Of a DNA stretch of 64,000 nt, positions 18,900-28,052 are shown in pieces. Under the pieces are notes generated by a model. The model saw only the letters and a list, made by a program, of their open reading frames with translations, ran no database searches and was not told the origin of the DNA. The stretch lies in the NCBI GenBank assembly GCA_030269625.1, contig JAJDFZ010000002.1, positions 31,752 to 95,751 on the forward strand. Reading direction: 5' to 3'. The stretch's first letter is position 1, and each line of letters opens with the position of its first letter. The DNA is from Oxalobacter sp. OttesenSCG-928-P03 (lineage in GTDB: Bacteria > Pseudomonadota > Gammaproteobacteria > Burkholderiales > Burkholderiaceae_D). A program made the translations under genes and the position numbers.

Positions 18900-19706
18900 G
18901 TGTCAACGACTATGAAGTTACGAATCGCGACATACAACATCCATAAAGGTGTTTCCGCTGTGGGAGGCCTCCCGCGAGTCCATGATTTGAAAAAAAGCAT
19001 GTCATCGTTGGCCGCGGATGTTATTTTCCTTCAGGAAGTACAGGGACGCCATGACTGGCTGGCGCTCAGCCAGTCCGGGCAATGGCCATCCGAGGCGCAG
19101 CATGAATTCCTGGCCGGACAGTATCACCATTCCGCCTATGGAAAGAATGCCGTTTATGATCATGGCCATCACGGTAATGCGCTTTTGAGCGCCTATCCGA
19201 TCATTTCACAGAACAACCACGATATTTCCGATCACGCACTGGAGTCGAGGGGGCTTTTGCATTGTGTCCTTCAGACGCCGGAGGCCAAGGTGCACTGCTA
19301 TGTGGTTCATCTCGGCCTTCTGGAAGGAAGCCGCCGCCGCCAGACGCAAATGCTGATTGACAATGTCTATCGCTCCACGCCTGCCAATGCCCCGATTATC
19401 ATTGCCGGAGATTTCAACGACTGGGGTAACCATCTGTCAGACGATATCAGGGATGCTCTTGGCGTGAAAGAGGTTTTCGACAGCCGTCCACCCAAAAAAG
19501 GGATTGCATCCTGTATCAGGAAACTGTCAGGCAGAACGCCCAAGCCGCAGCCGGCCCGGACTTTTCCGGCGGCCTTTCCCTGTCTGCCGCTGGACCGGAT
19601 CTATGTTCGGGGCTTCAAGGTGGATTCGGCGACCGTCATGCATGGCCGTCGCTGGGCAAAGGTATCTGACCATGCGCCCATCGTGGCGTCATTGACAATG
19701 GAATAG
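18900..19706 (+). CDS. Endonuclease/exonuclease/phosphatase family protein (YbhP-like)
   Basis: About 268 residues of the EEP fold: RIATYNIHKGVS, VIFLQEVQG (catalytic Glu), IIAGDFNDWG, PLDRIYVRG and SDHAPIVA. It is next to clsB, as ybhP is in E. coli, which suggests a link with phospholipid metabolism. The substrate is unknown. The start is uncertain between GTG 18900 and ATG 18912. A TTGCAC...TAAAAT promoter candidate (18773-18803, 19-base spacer) lies about 100 bases upstream. Confidence 0.85.
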   Translation: MSTTMKLRIATYNIHKGVSAVGGLPRVHDLKKSMSSLAADVIFLQEVQGRHDWLALSQSGQWPSEAQHEFLAGQYHHSAYGKNAVYDHGHHGNALLSAYPIISQNNHDISDHALESRGLLHCVLQTPEAKVHCYVVHLGLLEGSRRRQTQMLIDNVYRSTPANAPIIIAGDFNDWGNHLSDDIRDALGVKEVFDSRPPKKGIASCIRKLSGRTPKPQPARTFPAAFPCLPLDRIYVRGFKVDSATVMHGRRWAKVSDHAPIVASLTME

Positions 19707-19742
19707 CATGAGGCAGGCCGTCTCAGCCTGTCTCGGGATATA

Positions 19743-20924
19743 ATGCGGTGCATCATGCTGGTGCGCCCCGGATCGCTTATCTCTGACAATCATCTCACGC
19801 TTTTGGATAGCGGGCGGGAGTATTTCCCCGAGTTGATCAGGCAAATCAATGAGGCCAGGTCGGAAATCTATTTTGAAACCTATATTTTTTATCCCGACGA
19901 AGTTGGCCGGGCGGTCATGCGTGCCCTGCAGCAGGCTGCGCAGCGGGGTGTCCAGGTCCATGTCATTACCGACTGGTTCGGCACAGGGATGAGATTGTGC
20001 CGGCTGCTCAGGCGTGAATTTGAAAAGGCCGGCGTGCACTTCAGGGTTTTCAACCCCTGGTTTTACCGCGGCCTGGCCAGGCAGCACCGGAAAGTGTGCG
20101 TAATTGACCATCAGCATGCCTTTGTCGGCGGCATCAATATCCTGGACGATTACCGTTATGACTACAGCAAAAAAAAGCGCTTTCTGCAAGCGCCGCGCTG
20201 GGACTTTGCCGTTCTGGTTGAGGGCCCGATCCTGAATCTTATCCAGCAGGAGGTCGAGGCTTTCTGGGAGCGGGTAGGGCATATGCCGATCAGAAGCCGT
20301 TTTCGCAAGTACCGCACGTCTTTCAAACGGAAATTCGCGATCGCCAAGGTGGCGCTCGCCGGATTTGTCGTACGGGATAATTTCCGCAATCGCCGCACGA
20401 TCCAGCGCGCCTATTTGCGGGCAATGGGCCGGGCCAGGCGCGAGATTATACTGGTAACGCCGTATTTTGCGCCTGGCCGCAAATTCCGCTCGGCGCTGAT
20501 TTCGGCTGCCGGGCGCGGGGTGAAGGTAACGCTTTTGATTGGCATTGGCGAGTTCTGGTGGCAGGATGCCATAGCCAAATCTTTTTTCCCGAAACTGCTC
20601 AAAAGCGGCGTGCGGCTTTACGAGTACCGCAAAACGCAATTGCATGGCAAGGTGGCAGTCGTGGACGATACCTGGGCAACAGTGGGTTCCAGTAATTGCG
20701 ATGGCCTGAGTCTTTTTATCAACCACGAGGCTAATGTCATTGTCAGGGATACGGAATTTGCCTCCACATTGCGGGAGCATATTTTTACCGGTATTGCGGA
20801 TGCCGAGGAAATTCACCTGGAGGATTTCAAACGCATGCCGTGGTACCGGCGTTTCTGGTACGGCACCGCCCATCTGATCTATCGTTCCATCATGCGAACG
20901 GTGACGTGGGGAGACTACAACTGA
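19743..20924 (+). CDS. clsB: Cardiolipin synthase B
   Basis: A 393-residue phospholipase D superfamily enzyme with two HKD motifs, HRKVCVIDHQHAFVGGIN and HGKVAVVDDTWATVGSSN, and no N-terminal membrane helices. That points to ClsB rather than ClsA. It makes cardiolipin, and in E. coli also phosphatidylglycerol. ATG 19755 is an alternative start. It probably forms one transcript with the YbhP-like gene 36 bases upstream. rnpB follows. Confidence 0.93.
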   Translation: MRCIMLVRPGSLISDNHLTLLDSGREYFPELIRQINEARSEIYFETYIFYPDEVGRAVMRALQQAAQRGVQVHVITDWFGTGMRLCRLLRREFEKAGVHFRVFNPWFYRGLARQHRKVCVIDHQHAFVGGINILDDYRYDYSKKKRFLQAPRWDFAVLVEGPILNLIQQEVEAFWERVGHMPIRSRFRKYRTSFKRKFAIAKVALAGFVVRDNFRNRRTIQRAYLRAMGRARREIILVTPYFAPGRKFRSALISAAGRGVKVTLLIGIGEFWWQDAIAKSFFPKLLKSGVRLYEYRKTQLHGKVAVVDDTWATVGSSNCDGLSLFINHEANVIVRDTEFASTLREHIFTGIADAEEIHLEDFKRMPWYRRFWYGTAHLIYRSIMRTVTWGDYN

Positions 20925-20928
20925 GTGG

Positions 20929-20955
20929 TTGCCAAAGCGTGACTCGCGGTACAAT
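20929..20955 (+). promoter_or_regulatory. Candidate rnpB promoter
   Basis: TTGCCA (20929-20934) and TACAAT (20950-20955) are 15 bases apart, and the RNA is predicted to begin about seven bases after the -10. The spacer is short, but the position is right. Confidence 0.55.
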
Positions 20956-20961
20956 AAACAT

Positions 20962-21288
20962 GGAAGCAAGCCAGACAGCCGCTGGTCACAATAGTGACGG
21001 GAGGAAGGTCCGGACACCACAGAGCAGGGTGACGGCTAACGGCCGTCCGCTGAAAGCCGCGAGGTATAAGGCGAGGAACAGGGCCACAGAGACGAGCGTA
21101 TTCAGTTACGGTGAAACGCGGTAACCTCCACCTGGTGCAATTCCAAGTAGGCACGCGATGAGGCGGCTCGCGGAGCGTGCGGGTAGGAAGCTTGAGCGCC
21201 GGAGTAATCCGGCGCCTAGATGAATGGCTGTCATAGCAAACGGTTTTTCCGGTTGCCGTAACAGAATCCGGCCTATCGGCTTGCTTTT
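20962..21288 (+). ncRNA. rnpB: RNase P RNA (bacterial type A)
   Basis: The catalytic RNA of RNase P, which trims tRNA 5' leaders. The terminal helix is formed by GAAGCAAGCC near the 5' end and GGCTTGCTTTT at the 3' end. Conserved core blocks are seen: GGGAGGAAGGTCCGGAC (CRI region), CAGAGCAGGGTGACG-like, GGTGAAACGCGGTAACC (P10/11), CCAAGTAGG, and AGATGAATGGCTGTC near the 3' end. Short reading frames across this region are chance. Confidence 0.95.
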
Positions 21289-21299
21289 ATTTTTCACAG

Positions 21300-21340
21300 A
21301 AGGGTACGTCAGCCTGAAAAGGGCTGACGTACCCTTTTTC
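21300..21340 (+). terminator. Terminator of rnpB
   Basis: AAGGGTACGTCAGCC (21300-21314) pairs with GGCTGACGTACCCTT (21321-21335) in a perfect 15-base-pair stem, followed by a T run. Confidence 0.93.
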
Positions 21341-21618
21341 TTTTTTCAGCGCTCATGTCATTCGACTTGAAATGCGACGGGTTTACCCCTGTTTTTACTG
21401 TGAAAAAAATTGATCTGAATCAGGTTTTCCGACTTTGTCTCTTTTTTGGCATGAAAAGGGCGGTTTTTTGGATATACATGTTTTTACCTGAGAGGTCACT
21501 TTCACAGCAATTCGTAAGTCGCTAATTTTTATGGAAATTTATTTTTGCGCGTTATGACGAAATGTCTCTAAGTTATTGAGTTCATTAAGATTTTTTTTGT
21601 TTTTTTGATCAAAAACGC
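21340..21618. other. AT-rich intergenic stretch between rnpB and mraZ
   Basis: No gene is visible. The stretch is richer in A and T than its neighbours. It holds an FNR-like site (TTGAT-CTGA-ATCAG, 21410-21423), a possible -10 (TATACA, 21473-21478) and a 14-base palindrome TTTTTGATCAAAAA (21602-21615) just before the mra promoter. Control of the dcw operon or a small RNA are both possible; neither is shown. Confidence 0.4.
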
Positions 21619-21646
21619 TTGACCAGTGACGCCGGCTTCCTCTAAA
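21619..21646 (+). promoter_or_regulatory. Candidate Pmra promoter of the dcw cluster
   Basis: TTGACC (21619-21624) and TCTAAA (21641-21646) with a 16-base spacer. The predicted start lies within the MraZ boxes that follow at once, so MraZ bound there would block transcription. Confidence 0.55.
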
Positions 21647-21681
21647 GTGGGAAAAGGTGTAAAAAAGTGGCATTTTGTGGG
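21647..21681 (+). promoter_or_regulatory. MraZ-binding repeats (four boxes, 10-base period)
   Basis: GTGGG at 21647, GTGTA at 21657, GTGGC at 21667 and GTGGG at 21677 repeat every ten bases exactly. Known MraZ operators are TGGGN repeats separated by five bases upstream of mraZ, so spacing, sequence and position all fit. The second and third boxes are imperfect. Autorepression of mraZ-rsmH and the dcw genes is inferred. Confidence 0.8.
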
Positions 21682-21737
21682 AATTGTCCGTGTAGTTCTC
21701 AGTTGGTTGGTGTTGTTGTTTTTTTAAAGGGGTGTTT

Positions 21738-22166
21738 GTGTTTCAGGGTGCGTCCTCCATCACGCTTGATGCCAAGGGCCGGATTTCAATTCCGGCCCGG
21801 CATCGTGATGCATTATCGCTGCAATGCGAGGGACGTGTCACGCTGACACGCCATCCCCACGGATGCCTGCTGTTTTTTCCACGGCCTGTGTGGGAAAACC
21901 ACCGGGAGCAGATTGCCGCGTGGCCGATGTCGGCCAGGGCGTGGCAGCGGATTTTCCTGGGGAGTGCCTCTGATGTGGAAATGGATTCAGCCGGGCGGAT
22001 TCTTGTTTCTCCTGAACTCCGTCAGGTGGCGGGATTAAAGCGTGAAGTCATGCTGCTGGGCATGGGATCTCATTTCGAGATATGGGATGCCGGCAGGCTG
22101 GCGGAAAGCGAGGCTGAGGCCATGGCCGCCGGTATGCCTGATGTGTTGCGGGATTTTTCGTTTTAA
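21738..22166 (+). CDS. mraZ: Transcriptional regulator MraZ
   Basis: A 142-residue protein of two AbrB-like SpoVT-type halves: [23 protein letters not shown] and its repeat [22 protein letters not shown]. It binds DNA as a ring-shaped oligomer and represses its own operon. I chose GTG 21738, which begins MFQGA like E. coli MFRGA and lies five bases after the AAAGGGG ribosome-binding site. The GTG at 21732 overlaps that site. Confidence 0.95.
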   Translation: MFQGASSITLDAKGRISIPARHRDALSLQCEGRVTLTRHPHGCLLFFPRPVWENHREQIAAWPMSARAWQRIFLGSASDVEMDSAGRILVSPELRQVAGLKREVMLLGMGSHFEIWDAGRLAESEAEAMAAGMPDVLRDFSF

Positions 22167-22177
22167 GTGCAGCCGGG

Positions 22178-23131
22178 ATGCCGGATCTGAGCCATCATTC
22201 CGTCCTGCTGGCAGAGGCCGTTGATTCGCTTGCCATAGAGGGAGAGCGGACTAATGGTGTTTATCTTGACGGTACATTTGGCCGTGGCGGTCACAGCAGG
22301 TTGATTTTGGAGCGGCTGGGCGAAAAAGGGCGCCTGATTGCTTTTGACAAGGACCTCCAGGCAGTGGCTGTGGCAAAGGGGATTGAGGATACGCGTTTTG
22401 AGATTGTGCATGAAAGTTTTGCCGATCTTGATGCGGTACTCGATTCGCGTGGTATTGAAAAAATAGACGGGATATTACTGGATCTGGGGATTTCATCACC
22501 ACAGGTGGATGACCCGGATCGCGGTTTCAGTTTTCGTCTGGATGGTCCGCTGGATATGCGAATGGACACCACGCGCGGTGTTTCTGCAGCACAGTGGCTG
22601 GCATCCGAAAGTGAACAAAAGATTGCGGAGGTAATACGTGAGTATGGGGAAGAACGGTTTGCTGTTCAGGTTGCAAAGGCGATTGTTGATGGCCGGAAGG
22701 CCGCGCCCATTATTGGCACGAGGCAGCTTGCCGGCATCGTGGCAAAGGCAGTTAAAACGCGCGAGAAAGGTAAGGATCCAGCAACGCGCACCTTTCAGGC
22801 TATACGGATTTATGTCAACAAAGAACTTGAGGATCTGGAGGTAGGACTAGAGAAAGCCTGGAAACGGCTGGCATTGAACGGGAGAATGGCGGTGATCAGT
22901 TTTCATTCACTTGAAGACCGTATCGTAAAGCGTTTTTTTGCCGACAGGGCAACTGTCAGGCAGCCGGACCGCCGCCTGCCGATTCGTGCTGCAGAGCTTC
23001 CCCAGGCGGATATGAAACACATTGGCAGGAAAAAGCCTTCTGCTGCAGAAGTGGCTGCCAATCCCCGTGCCCGCTCTGCCATGCTCCGCGTGGTCGAGCG
23101 AATCTCGTTTTCGGGCAGGGGTGAGGCATGA
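22178..23131 (+). CDS. rsmH: 16S rRNA (cytosine-1402-N4)-methyltransferase
   Basis: A 317-residue SAM-dependent methyltransferase (formerly MraW). It shows [11 protein letters not shown] at the N-terminus, the SAM-binding [32 protein letters not shown] and the C-terminal [17 protein letters not shown]. It modifies C1402 in the decoding centre and is the usual second gene of the cluster. The start lies 11 bases after mraZ and the stop overlaps ftsL by four bases. Confidence 0.97.
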   Translation: MPDLSHHSVLLAEAVDSLAIEGERTNGVYLDGTFGRGGHSRLILERLGEKGRLIAFDKDLQAVAVAKGIEDTRFEIVHESFADLDAVLDSRGIEKIDGILLDLGISSPQVDDPDRGFSFRLDGPLDMRMDTTRGVSAAQWLASESEQKIAEVIREYGEERFAVQVAKAIVDGRKAAPIIGTRQLAGIVAKAVKTREKGKDPATRTFQAIRIYVNKELEDLEVGLEKAWKRLALNGRMAVISFHSLEDRIVKRFFADRATVRQPDRRLPIRAAELPQADMKHIGRKKPSAAEVAANPRARSAMLRVVERISFSGRGEA

Positions 23132-23403
23132 GAAGCGGGCGAGTGCAGATTATCCTGGTTATGGCGCTGCTTTTGAGTGCGCTGATGCTGGTCAACGCCA
23201 GGTACCAGTCCCGCCGGCTTTTTGTGGAACTGGAGTTTGAGCTGACGCAGGCGCGCCAGCTGGATGTGGAGTGGTCGCAACTGCAGCTTGACCAGTCCAG
23301 TCTGGGAAAGCATGCCCGTATCGAAACCAGTGCCAGGCGTGATCTGAACATGGTGCATGTCACGCCGGCCAATACGCGATTTATGACGGTGACAACAAAA
23401 TGA
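23128..23403 (+). CDS. ftsL: Cell division protein FtsL
   Basis: A 91-residue bitopic protein with a short cytoplasmic tail, one membrane helix (residues about 5-22, [17 protein letters not shown]) and a periplasmic coiled coil ([20 protein letters not shown]). It joins FtsB and FtsQ to activate FtsWI. Position and topology carry the assignment, since FtsL sequences diverge. It overlaps both neighbours by ATGA. Confidence 0.92.
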   Translation: MRSGRVQIILVMALLLSALMLVNARYQSRRLFVELEFELTQARQLDVEWSQLQLDQSSLGKHARIETSARRDLNMVHVTPANTRFMTVTTK

Positions 23404-25175
23404 AGCGCATGATGAAATTTCCGGGAAATTCGCGTGTTGCGGCGGCAAAGGGGGTTTCGTTTTCCGATACACCCGAGCTGAAGGTCACCCTGTCAAAATG
23501 GCGCTCCCATATTGTCCTTTTTTTCCTTTTCTTCATTTTCCTGTGCCTGATCGCACGGGCGCTCTGGCTGCAGGTGCTTTCAACGGAATTTTTGCAGAAA
23601 CAGGGTGAGTCACGTTATGCGCGCACGCTGGAATTGCCCGCTACCCGGGGGAAAATCACGGATCGGGATGGAACGGTACTGGCTTCCAGCATTCCTGTCA
23701 GGGCGATATGGGCCATTCCCGATGATGTATTGTCACAGCCCAAAGAAAAGCTGGCTGAACTGGCCAGGCTTTTGGGCATGAGCGAAAAGAATCTGCGTGC
23801 GCGGCTGGATTCGGACCGTGCCTTTGTCTATCTCAAGCGGCAGGTGGAAATGGATGTGGCCGATGCCGTTCTCAAGCTGGGTATCAAGGGAATCCAGACA
23901 AGGAAGGAATACAAACGCTACTACCCGGAAGGCGAGGTCATGTCCCATATCGTCGGGTTTACGAACGTAGAGGATATCGGCCAGGAAGGGATGGAGCTGG
24001 CATCACAGAAGGTGCTTTCCGGCGTGACAGGAAGCCGCAGGGTGATCAAGGACCGCCTCGGCAATATCGTGGAAGACCTGCGGGCAGTGAAGGAGCCCAG
24101 AGATGGGCGTGATCTCGTTTTGTCCATAGACAGCAGTATTCAGTATATCGCTTACAAGCAGCTCAAGGAGGCGGTGGATCTGCACAAGGCCAAGGCCGGT
24201 GCGGTGGTTGTGCTGGATATCCAGACAGGCGAAGTGCTGGCAATGGCTAATCTGCCCAGCTATAACCCCAATGACCGCAGCCAGCTCAAGGGGCGGCGGT
24301 TGCGTAATCGCGCACTGACGGATACGTATGAGCCGGGTTCTACCTTAAAGCCGTTCACGGTTGCCCTGGCGCTGGAAAAGGGCAGTGTGACACCGCAGAC
24401 CAAAATTCAGACAGCCCCCGGGAAAATGGTGATTGGCGATGCCACGATTGGTGACGCTCATCCGCATGGCGTGCTTTCTGTTGCGCAGGTGATTGAAAAA
24501 TCCTCGAATGTGGGGACTGCGAAGCTGGCGCTGGAGATGAAGCCGAAGGAAATGTGGGAAATGTTTACGTCGCTGGGATTCGGGCAGCAGCCGGAATTCG
24601 GTTTCCCGGGCACAACAGCCGGGCGCGTCAGGCCATACAAGTCGTGGCGGCCGGTTGAGCAGGCAACCATGAGTTATGGACACGGCATTTCGGTTTCCCT
24701 GATGCAGATTGCGCGTTCGTACATGATTTTTGCCCGAAATGGCGATATGGTCCCGCTTTCTCTGGCGCGGCTCGATGAGGTGCCCGTGGGACAGCAGATT
24801 GTTTCCGAGAAAACGGCGCGTGCGGTGCGAAGCATGCTGGAAATGGCGGCGGGCCCGAATGGAACCGCGCCCAGGGCGCAGGTTCCGGGGTATCGTGTTG
24901 CCGGAAAAACCGGAACCACGCACAAGATCGAAGGCGGCAAGTATGTCAACAAGTATGTGGCGTCTTTTGTCGGTTTTGCACCCGTATCCAGCCCGCGGAT
25001 TATCGTGGCCGTGATGATTGATGAGCCTTCCAGCGGGCAGCATTTTGGCGGGGTGGTGGCGGCACCGGTTTTTTCGAAAATTGTGGCCAATACGCTGCGA
25101 ACCATGAATATCACGCCGGATTCTTCCATCACGAATATTGTCATCCCGCAGGATGGGCCGAGGGAGAGCGTATGA
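23400..25175 (+). CDS. ftsI: Peptidoglycan transpeptidase FtsI (PBP3)
   Basis: A 591-residue class B penicillin-binding protein for septal cross-linking. It has one N-terminal membrane helix (about residues 36-58), the pedestal region with RGKITDRDG, and the transpeptidase with SxxK in PGSTLKPFT, SSN (EKSSNVGTAKLA) and KTGTT near the end. The first 35 residues are cytoplasmic. It overlaps ftsL and murE by four bases each. Confidence 0.97.
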   Translation: MKRMMKFPGNSRVAAAKGVSFSDTPELKVTLSKWRSHIVLFFLFFIFLCLIARALWLQVLSTEFLQKQGESRYARTLELPATRGKITDRDGTVLASSIPVRAIWAIPDDVLSQPKEKLAELARLLGMSEKNLRARLDSDRAFVYLKRQVEMDVADAVLKLGIKGIQTRKEYKRYYPEGEVMSHIVGFTNVEDIGQEGMELASQKVLSGVTGSRRVIKDRLGNIVEDLRAVKEPRDGRDLVLSIDSSIQYIAYKQLKEAVDLHKAKAGAVVVLDIQTGEVLAMANLPSYNPNDRSQLKGRRLRNRALTDTYEPGSTLKPFTVALALEKGSVTPQTKIQTAPGKMVIGDATIGDAHPHGVLSVAQVIEKSSNVGTAKLALEMKPKEMWEMFTSLGFGQQPEFGFPGTTAGRVRPYKSWRPVEQATMSYGHGISVSLMQIARSYMIFARNGDMVPLSLARLDEVPVGQQIVSEKTARAVRSMLEMAAGPNGTAPRAQVPGYRVAGKTGTTHKIEGGKYVNKYVASFVGFAPVSSPRIIVAVMIDEPSSGQHFGGVVAAPVFSKIVANTLRTMNITPDSSITNIVIPQDGPRESV

Positions 25176-26692
25176 TGACGCATATTTCCCAGGCAAAGAC
25201 GGTTTCAGCATGGCTTGGCAGGACCTGCCCGGCGGGAGATCTCTTTTCGGATTCGCGCGAGATCGGCGGAGCAGCAAAAGAGGCCGTTTTCTTCGCTTAC
25301 CAGGGGGATTCGGCAGATGGGCGCAGTTACATTTCCCATGCCCTGCAAAATGGCGCAAAAGCGGTGGTTTATGAAGAGACCGGTTTCAAGTGGAAGTCCG
25401 AGTGGAAGGTTCCACACCTGGCGGTCAAAAATCTCAGGGCGCTGGCAGGCCCGGTTGCCGATGCCTATTATGGTCATCCGTCCTCAGGCATGTTTGTGGC
25501 CGCTGTATCGGGGACCAATGGCAAGACTTCCTGTTCGCAGTGGATTGGCAGTGCCTTGTCAAGGCTGGGACAGAAAACAGCCGTGATCGGTACGCTGGGG
25601 GTCATTGTTTTTGAAAAAGGTGAAGCTGGCGCAGCGGATATGACCGGGTATACCACACCGGACCAGGTTCAGTTGCAGAGAAAACTGGCGATGCTGCGCC
25701 AGGCCGGTGTCTCTTGCGTTGCTATTGAGGCGTCTTCCATCGGTATCGAAGAGGAACGGCTTAACGGGCTGGATATTGATGTCGTGCTTTATACCAATTT
25801 CACGCGCGATCACCTGGATTATCACAAGGACATGGCGGCGTATGAAGCGGCCAAGCGCAAGCTGTTTGACTGGCCGGGCCTCAAGGCCGCAGTCATGAAT
25901 CTGGATGATGCCAAAGGCCGTGAATGGGCAGGGGAACTGAATGGAAAGCTCCGGCTTGCCGGTTATACGATCGACGCGGAAAAGGTGGAAGGCATGCCGG
26001 TATTGCGCGCATCGCAAATCCAGGCGCGCATGAGTGGAACGGCTTTCCAGCTTGAATCGCCTTACGGCCAGGCTCGCATCCAGACCCGTCTGGTCGGCAA
26101 TTTCAATGTCAGCAATGTCCTGGGTGTTTTGGGTGTGCTGCTTGAATACGGCGTGGAATGGAAGGCCGCGGTATCCGTGATACCGGAACTGCTTCCGCCG
26201 CCAGGGCGCATGCAGCCGCTTGGCGGAAAGGATGCCCCGCTGATTGTCATTGATTATGCGCATACGCCTGATGCCCTTGAAAAGGGGCTGGAAGCCTTGC
26301 GTATCGTGGCCAGCGACAGGAAGGGAGAGCTGTGGTGTGTGTTCGGCTGCGGCGGTGATCGTGACAGAGGCAAGCGAAAGGATATGGGGCGTGTCGCCGA
26401 GATGGCAGACCATGTCATTGTGACCAGTGACAATCCGCGCAGTGAGGATCCGCAGCAGATTATCCGGGATATTCTGTCCGGCATGCATGCCCCGGCGGTG
26501 ACGATTGAAGATCGGGCATCCGCCATCCTGCAGGCGGTGAAGCAGGCTTCGGCCAATGACGTGATTTTCCTGGCAGGGAAAGGCCATGAAACCTACCAGG
26601 AGGTAAAGGGAGCCAGGCATCCGTTTGTGGATGCTGATCACGCCGCTCTGGCGCTGGCAACCTTTGAGGCCTTGAAAAAGGGGGCTGTATGA
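25172..26692 (+). CDS. murE: UDP-MurNAc-L-Ala-D-Glu:meso-diaminopimelate ligase
   Basis: A 506-residue Mur ligase. It has the ATP loop SGTNGKTSCSQW, the carbamylated-lysine region, and DNPRSEDP, whose DNPR motif marks meso-diaminopimelate (not lysine) as the added residue. That agrees with Gram-negative peptidoglycan. It overlaps murF by four bases. Confidence 0.97.
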   Translation: MMTHISQAKTVSAWLGRTCPAGDLFSDSREIGGAAKEAVFFAYQGDSADGRSYISHALQNGAKAVVYEETGFKWKSEWKVPHLAVKNLRALAGPVADAYYGHPSSGMFVAAVSGTNGKTSCSQWIGSALSRLGQKTAVIGTLGVIVFEKGEAGAADMTGYTTPDQVQLQRKLAMLRQAGVSCVAIEASSIGIEEERLNGLDIDVVLYTNFTRDHLDYHKDMAAYEAAKRKLFDWPGLKAAVMNLDDAKGREWAGELNGKLRLAGYTIDAEKVEGMPVLRASQIQARMSGTAFQLESPYGQARIQTRLVGNFNVSNVLGVLGVLLEYGVEWKAAVSVIPELLPPPGRMQPLGGKDAPLIVIDYAHTPDALEKGLEALRIVASDRKGELWCVFGCGGDRDRGKRKDMGRVAEMADHVIVTSDNPRSEDPQQIIRDILSGMHAPAVTIEDRASAILQAVKQASANDVIFLAGKGHETYQEVKGARHPFVDADHAALALATFEALKKGAV

Positions 26693-28044
26693 AAACGCGC
26701 CTCAGCGAAATCCGGACGTGGGTGCCCGGCAGCAGCGTTAAGGGGGATGCCTCCTTTGAGGGCGTTTCAACGGACAGCCGTACGGTTGGTCATGGCAATC
26801 TTTTTGTGGCGCTTCGCGGAGAGCATTTCGATGCGCATGATTTCTTGCCTGACATTGCGGCCAAAGGAGTGGCGGCCGTTGTGGCAGAACGTTTGCCCGA
26901 TGATTTTGCCTTGCCGTCCCTGCTGGTCAGCGACAGTCGCGTGGCCTTGGGAGAGATGGCAAAAAACTGGCGGAACCGGTTTTCCCTGCCCGTCATTGGC
27001 GTGACAGGCAGTAACGGCAAGACCACGGTCAAGGAAATGATTGCGGCGATCCTGCATGCGGCTTATGGCGATGGCCATTTCCTGGCAACAGCCGGGAACC
27101 TGAATAATGAAATCGGTGTGCCGCAGACGCTTTTCCGTCTGGATGACACGCATCGGGCCGCCGTGATTGAGCTTGGCATGAATCATCCGGGAGAGATTGC
27201 CTGGCTTGCTGCCGTGGCGCAACCGACGGTTGGGCTGGTGAATAATGCGCAGCGCGAGCATCAGGAATTCATGATCAATGTTGAGGCGGTGGCCAAAGAA
27301 AATGGCAGTGTGATTCGCGCACTACCCGCCGACGGGGTGGCGGTTTTCCCGGCTGAAGATGCGTTTGCCGGATTGTGGGATGAATATGCCCGGGAAGAGG
27401 GAGCGCGTCAGATTGTGACTTTCGGGTTCTCAAAAGAAGCCGTTGTTCGTGGACAGTATGATCCCGCCTCCGGCCGGCTGGAAATTCGCATGGCCGGAGA
27501 GCCTGTTTCCGTGCAACTGGCGGTTATCGGACAGCACAATGCCCACAATGCGCTGGCGGCCGCCGCCTGCTGTTATGCCATTGGCGTTGAAGATGCGGTG
27601 ATTGTGCAGGGGCTGGAATCATTTCAGCCGGTCAATGGCCGCCTCCAGAAAAAAACCGCTCGCAATGGTGCCGGACTGATCGACGACACCTATAATGCGA
27701 ACCCGGATTCGGTTCTGGCGGCTATTGATGTACTCGCCACAATGGATGCTCCTCGCGTACTGGTTTTGGGAGACATGGGAGAGGTTGGCAGTGAGGGTGC
27801 GCGCTTTCACGAGGAAGTCGGCGCATATGCCCGGGAAAAAGGGATTGAGCATTTTTACGTGCTGGGTGAACTGGCACGATATGCCGCCGGGGCCTATGGC
27901 GACAAAGCCAGGCATTTCGGGGACATAGGGCAATTGATGGCGGGTCTGCGGGAAGTCGTATCACCCGCGGCCACGGTACTGGTCAAAGGATCGCGCTTCA
28001 TGAAGATGGAGCGGGTTGTGAATGATTTGATAGAGAAAGAATAG
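26689..28044 (+). CDS. murF: UDP-MurNAc-tripeptide:D-alanyl-D-alanine ligase
   Basis: A 451-residue Mur ligase with [27 protein letters not shown] and [11 protein letters not shown]. It adds the D-Ala-D-Ala made by Ddl, completing the UDP-MurNAc-pentapeptide. It sits between murE and mraY, with 8 bases before mraY. Confidence 0.97.
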   Translation: MKTRLSEIRTWVPGSSVKGDASFEGVSTDSRTVGHGNLFVALRGEHFDAHDFLPDIAAKGVAAVVAERLPDDFALPSLLVSDSRVALGEMAKNWRNRFSLPVIGVTGSNGKTTVKEMIAAILHAAYGDGHFLATAGNLNNEIGVPQTLFRLDDTHRAAVIELGMNHPGEIAWLAAVAQPTVGLVNNAQREHQEFMINVEAVAKENGSVIRALPADGVAVFPAEDAFAGLWDEYAREEGARQIVTFGFSKEAVVRGQYDPASGRLEIRMAGEPVSVQLAVIGQHNAHNALAAAACCYAIGVEDAVIVQGLESFQPVNGRLQKKTARNGAGLIDDTYNANPDSVLAAIDVLATMDAPRVLVLGDMGEVGSEGARFHEEVGAYAREKGIEHFYVLGELARYAAGAYGDKARHFGDIGQLMAGLREVVSPAATVLVKGSRFMKMERVVNDLIEKE

Positions 28045-28052
28045 GAAAACGG

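Noticed and set aside
19689-21020. A 443-codon open frame on the minus strand over clsB
   Set aside because: It is antisense to a gene with complete cardiolipin synthase motifs and carries no recognisable domain; codon composition is that of a shadow frame.
20915-21297. Short frames across rnpB on both strands
   Set aside because: The region is a structural RNA with all the conserved RNase P blocks.
21340-21737. A hidden gene in the 398-base gap before mraZ
   Set aside because: No frame of useful length or with a ribosome-binding site is present; only regulatory-like sequences are seen.
24345-25358. A 337-codon minus-strand frame within ftsI
   Set aside because: Shadow of ftsI and murE; it is rich in Arg, His and Pro in a way typical of antisense frames.
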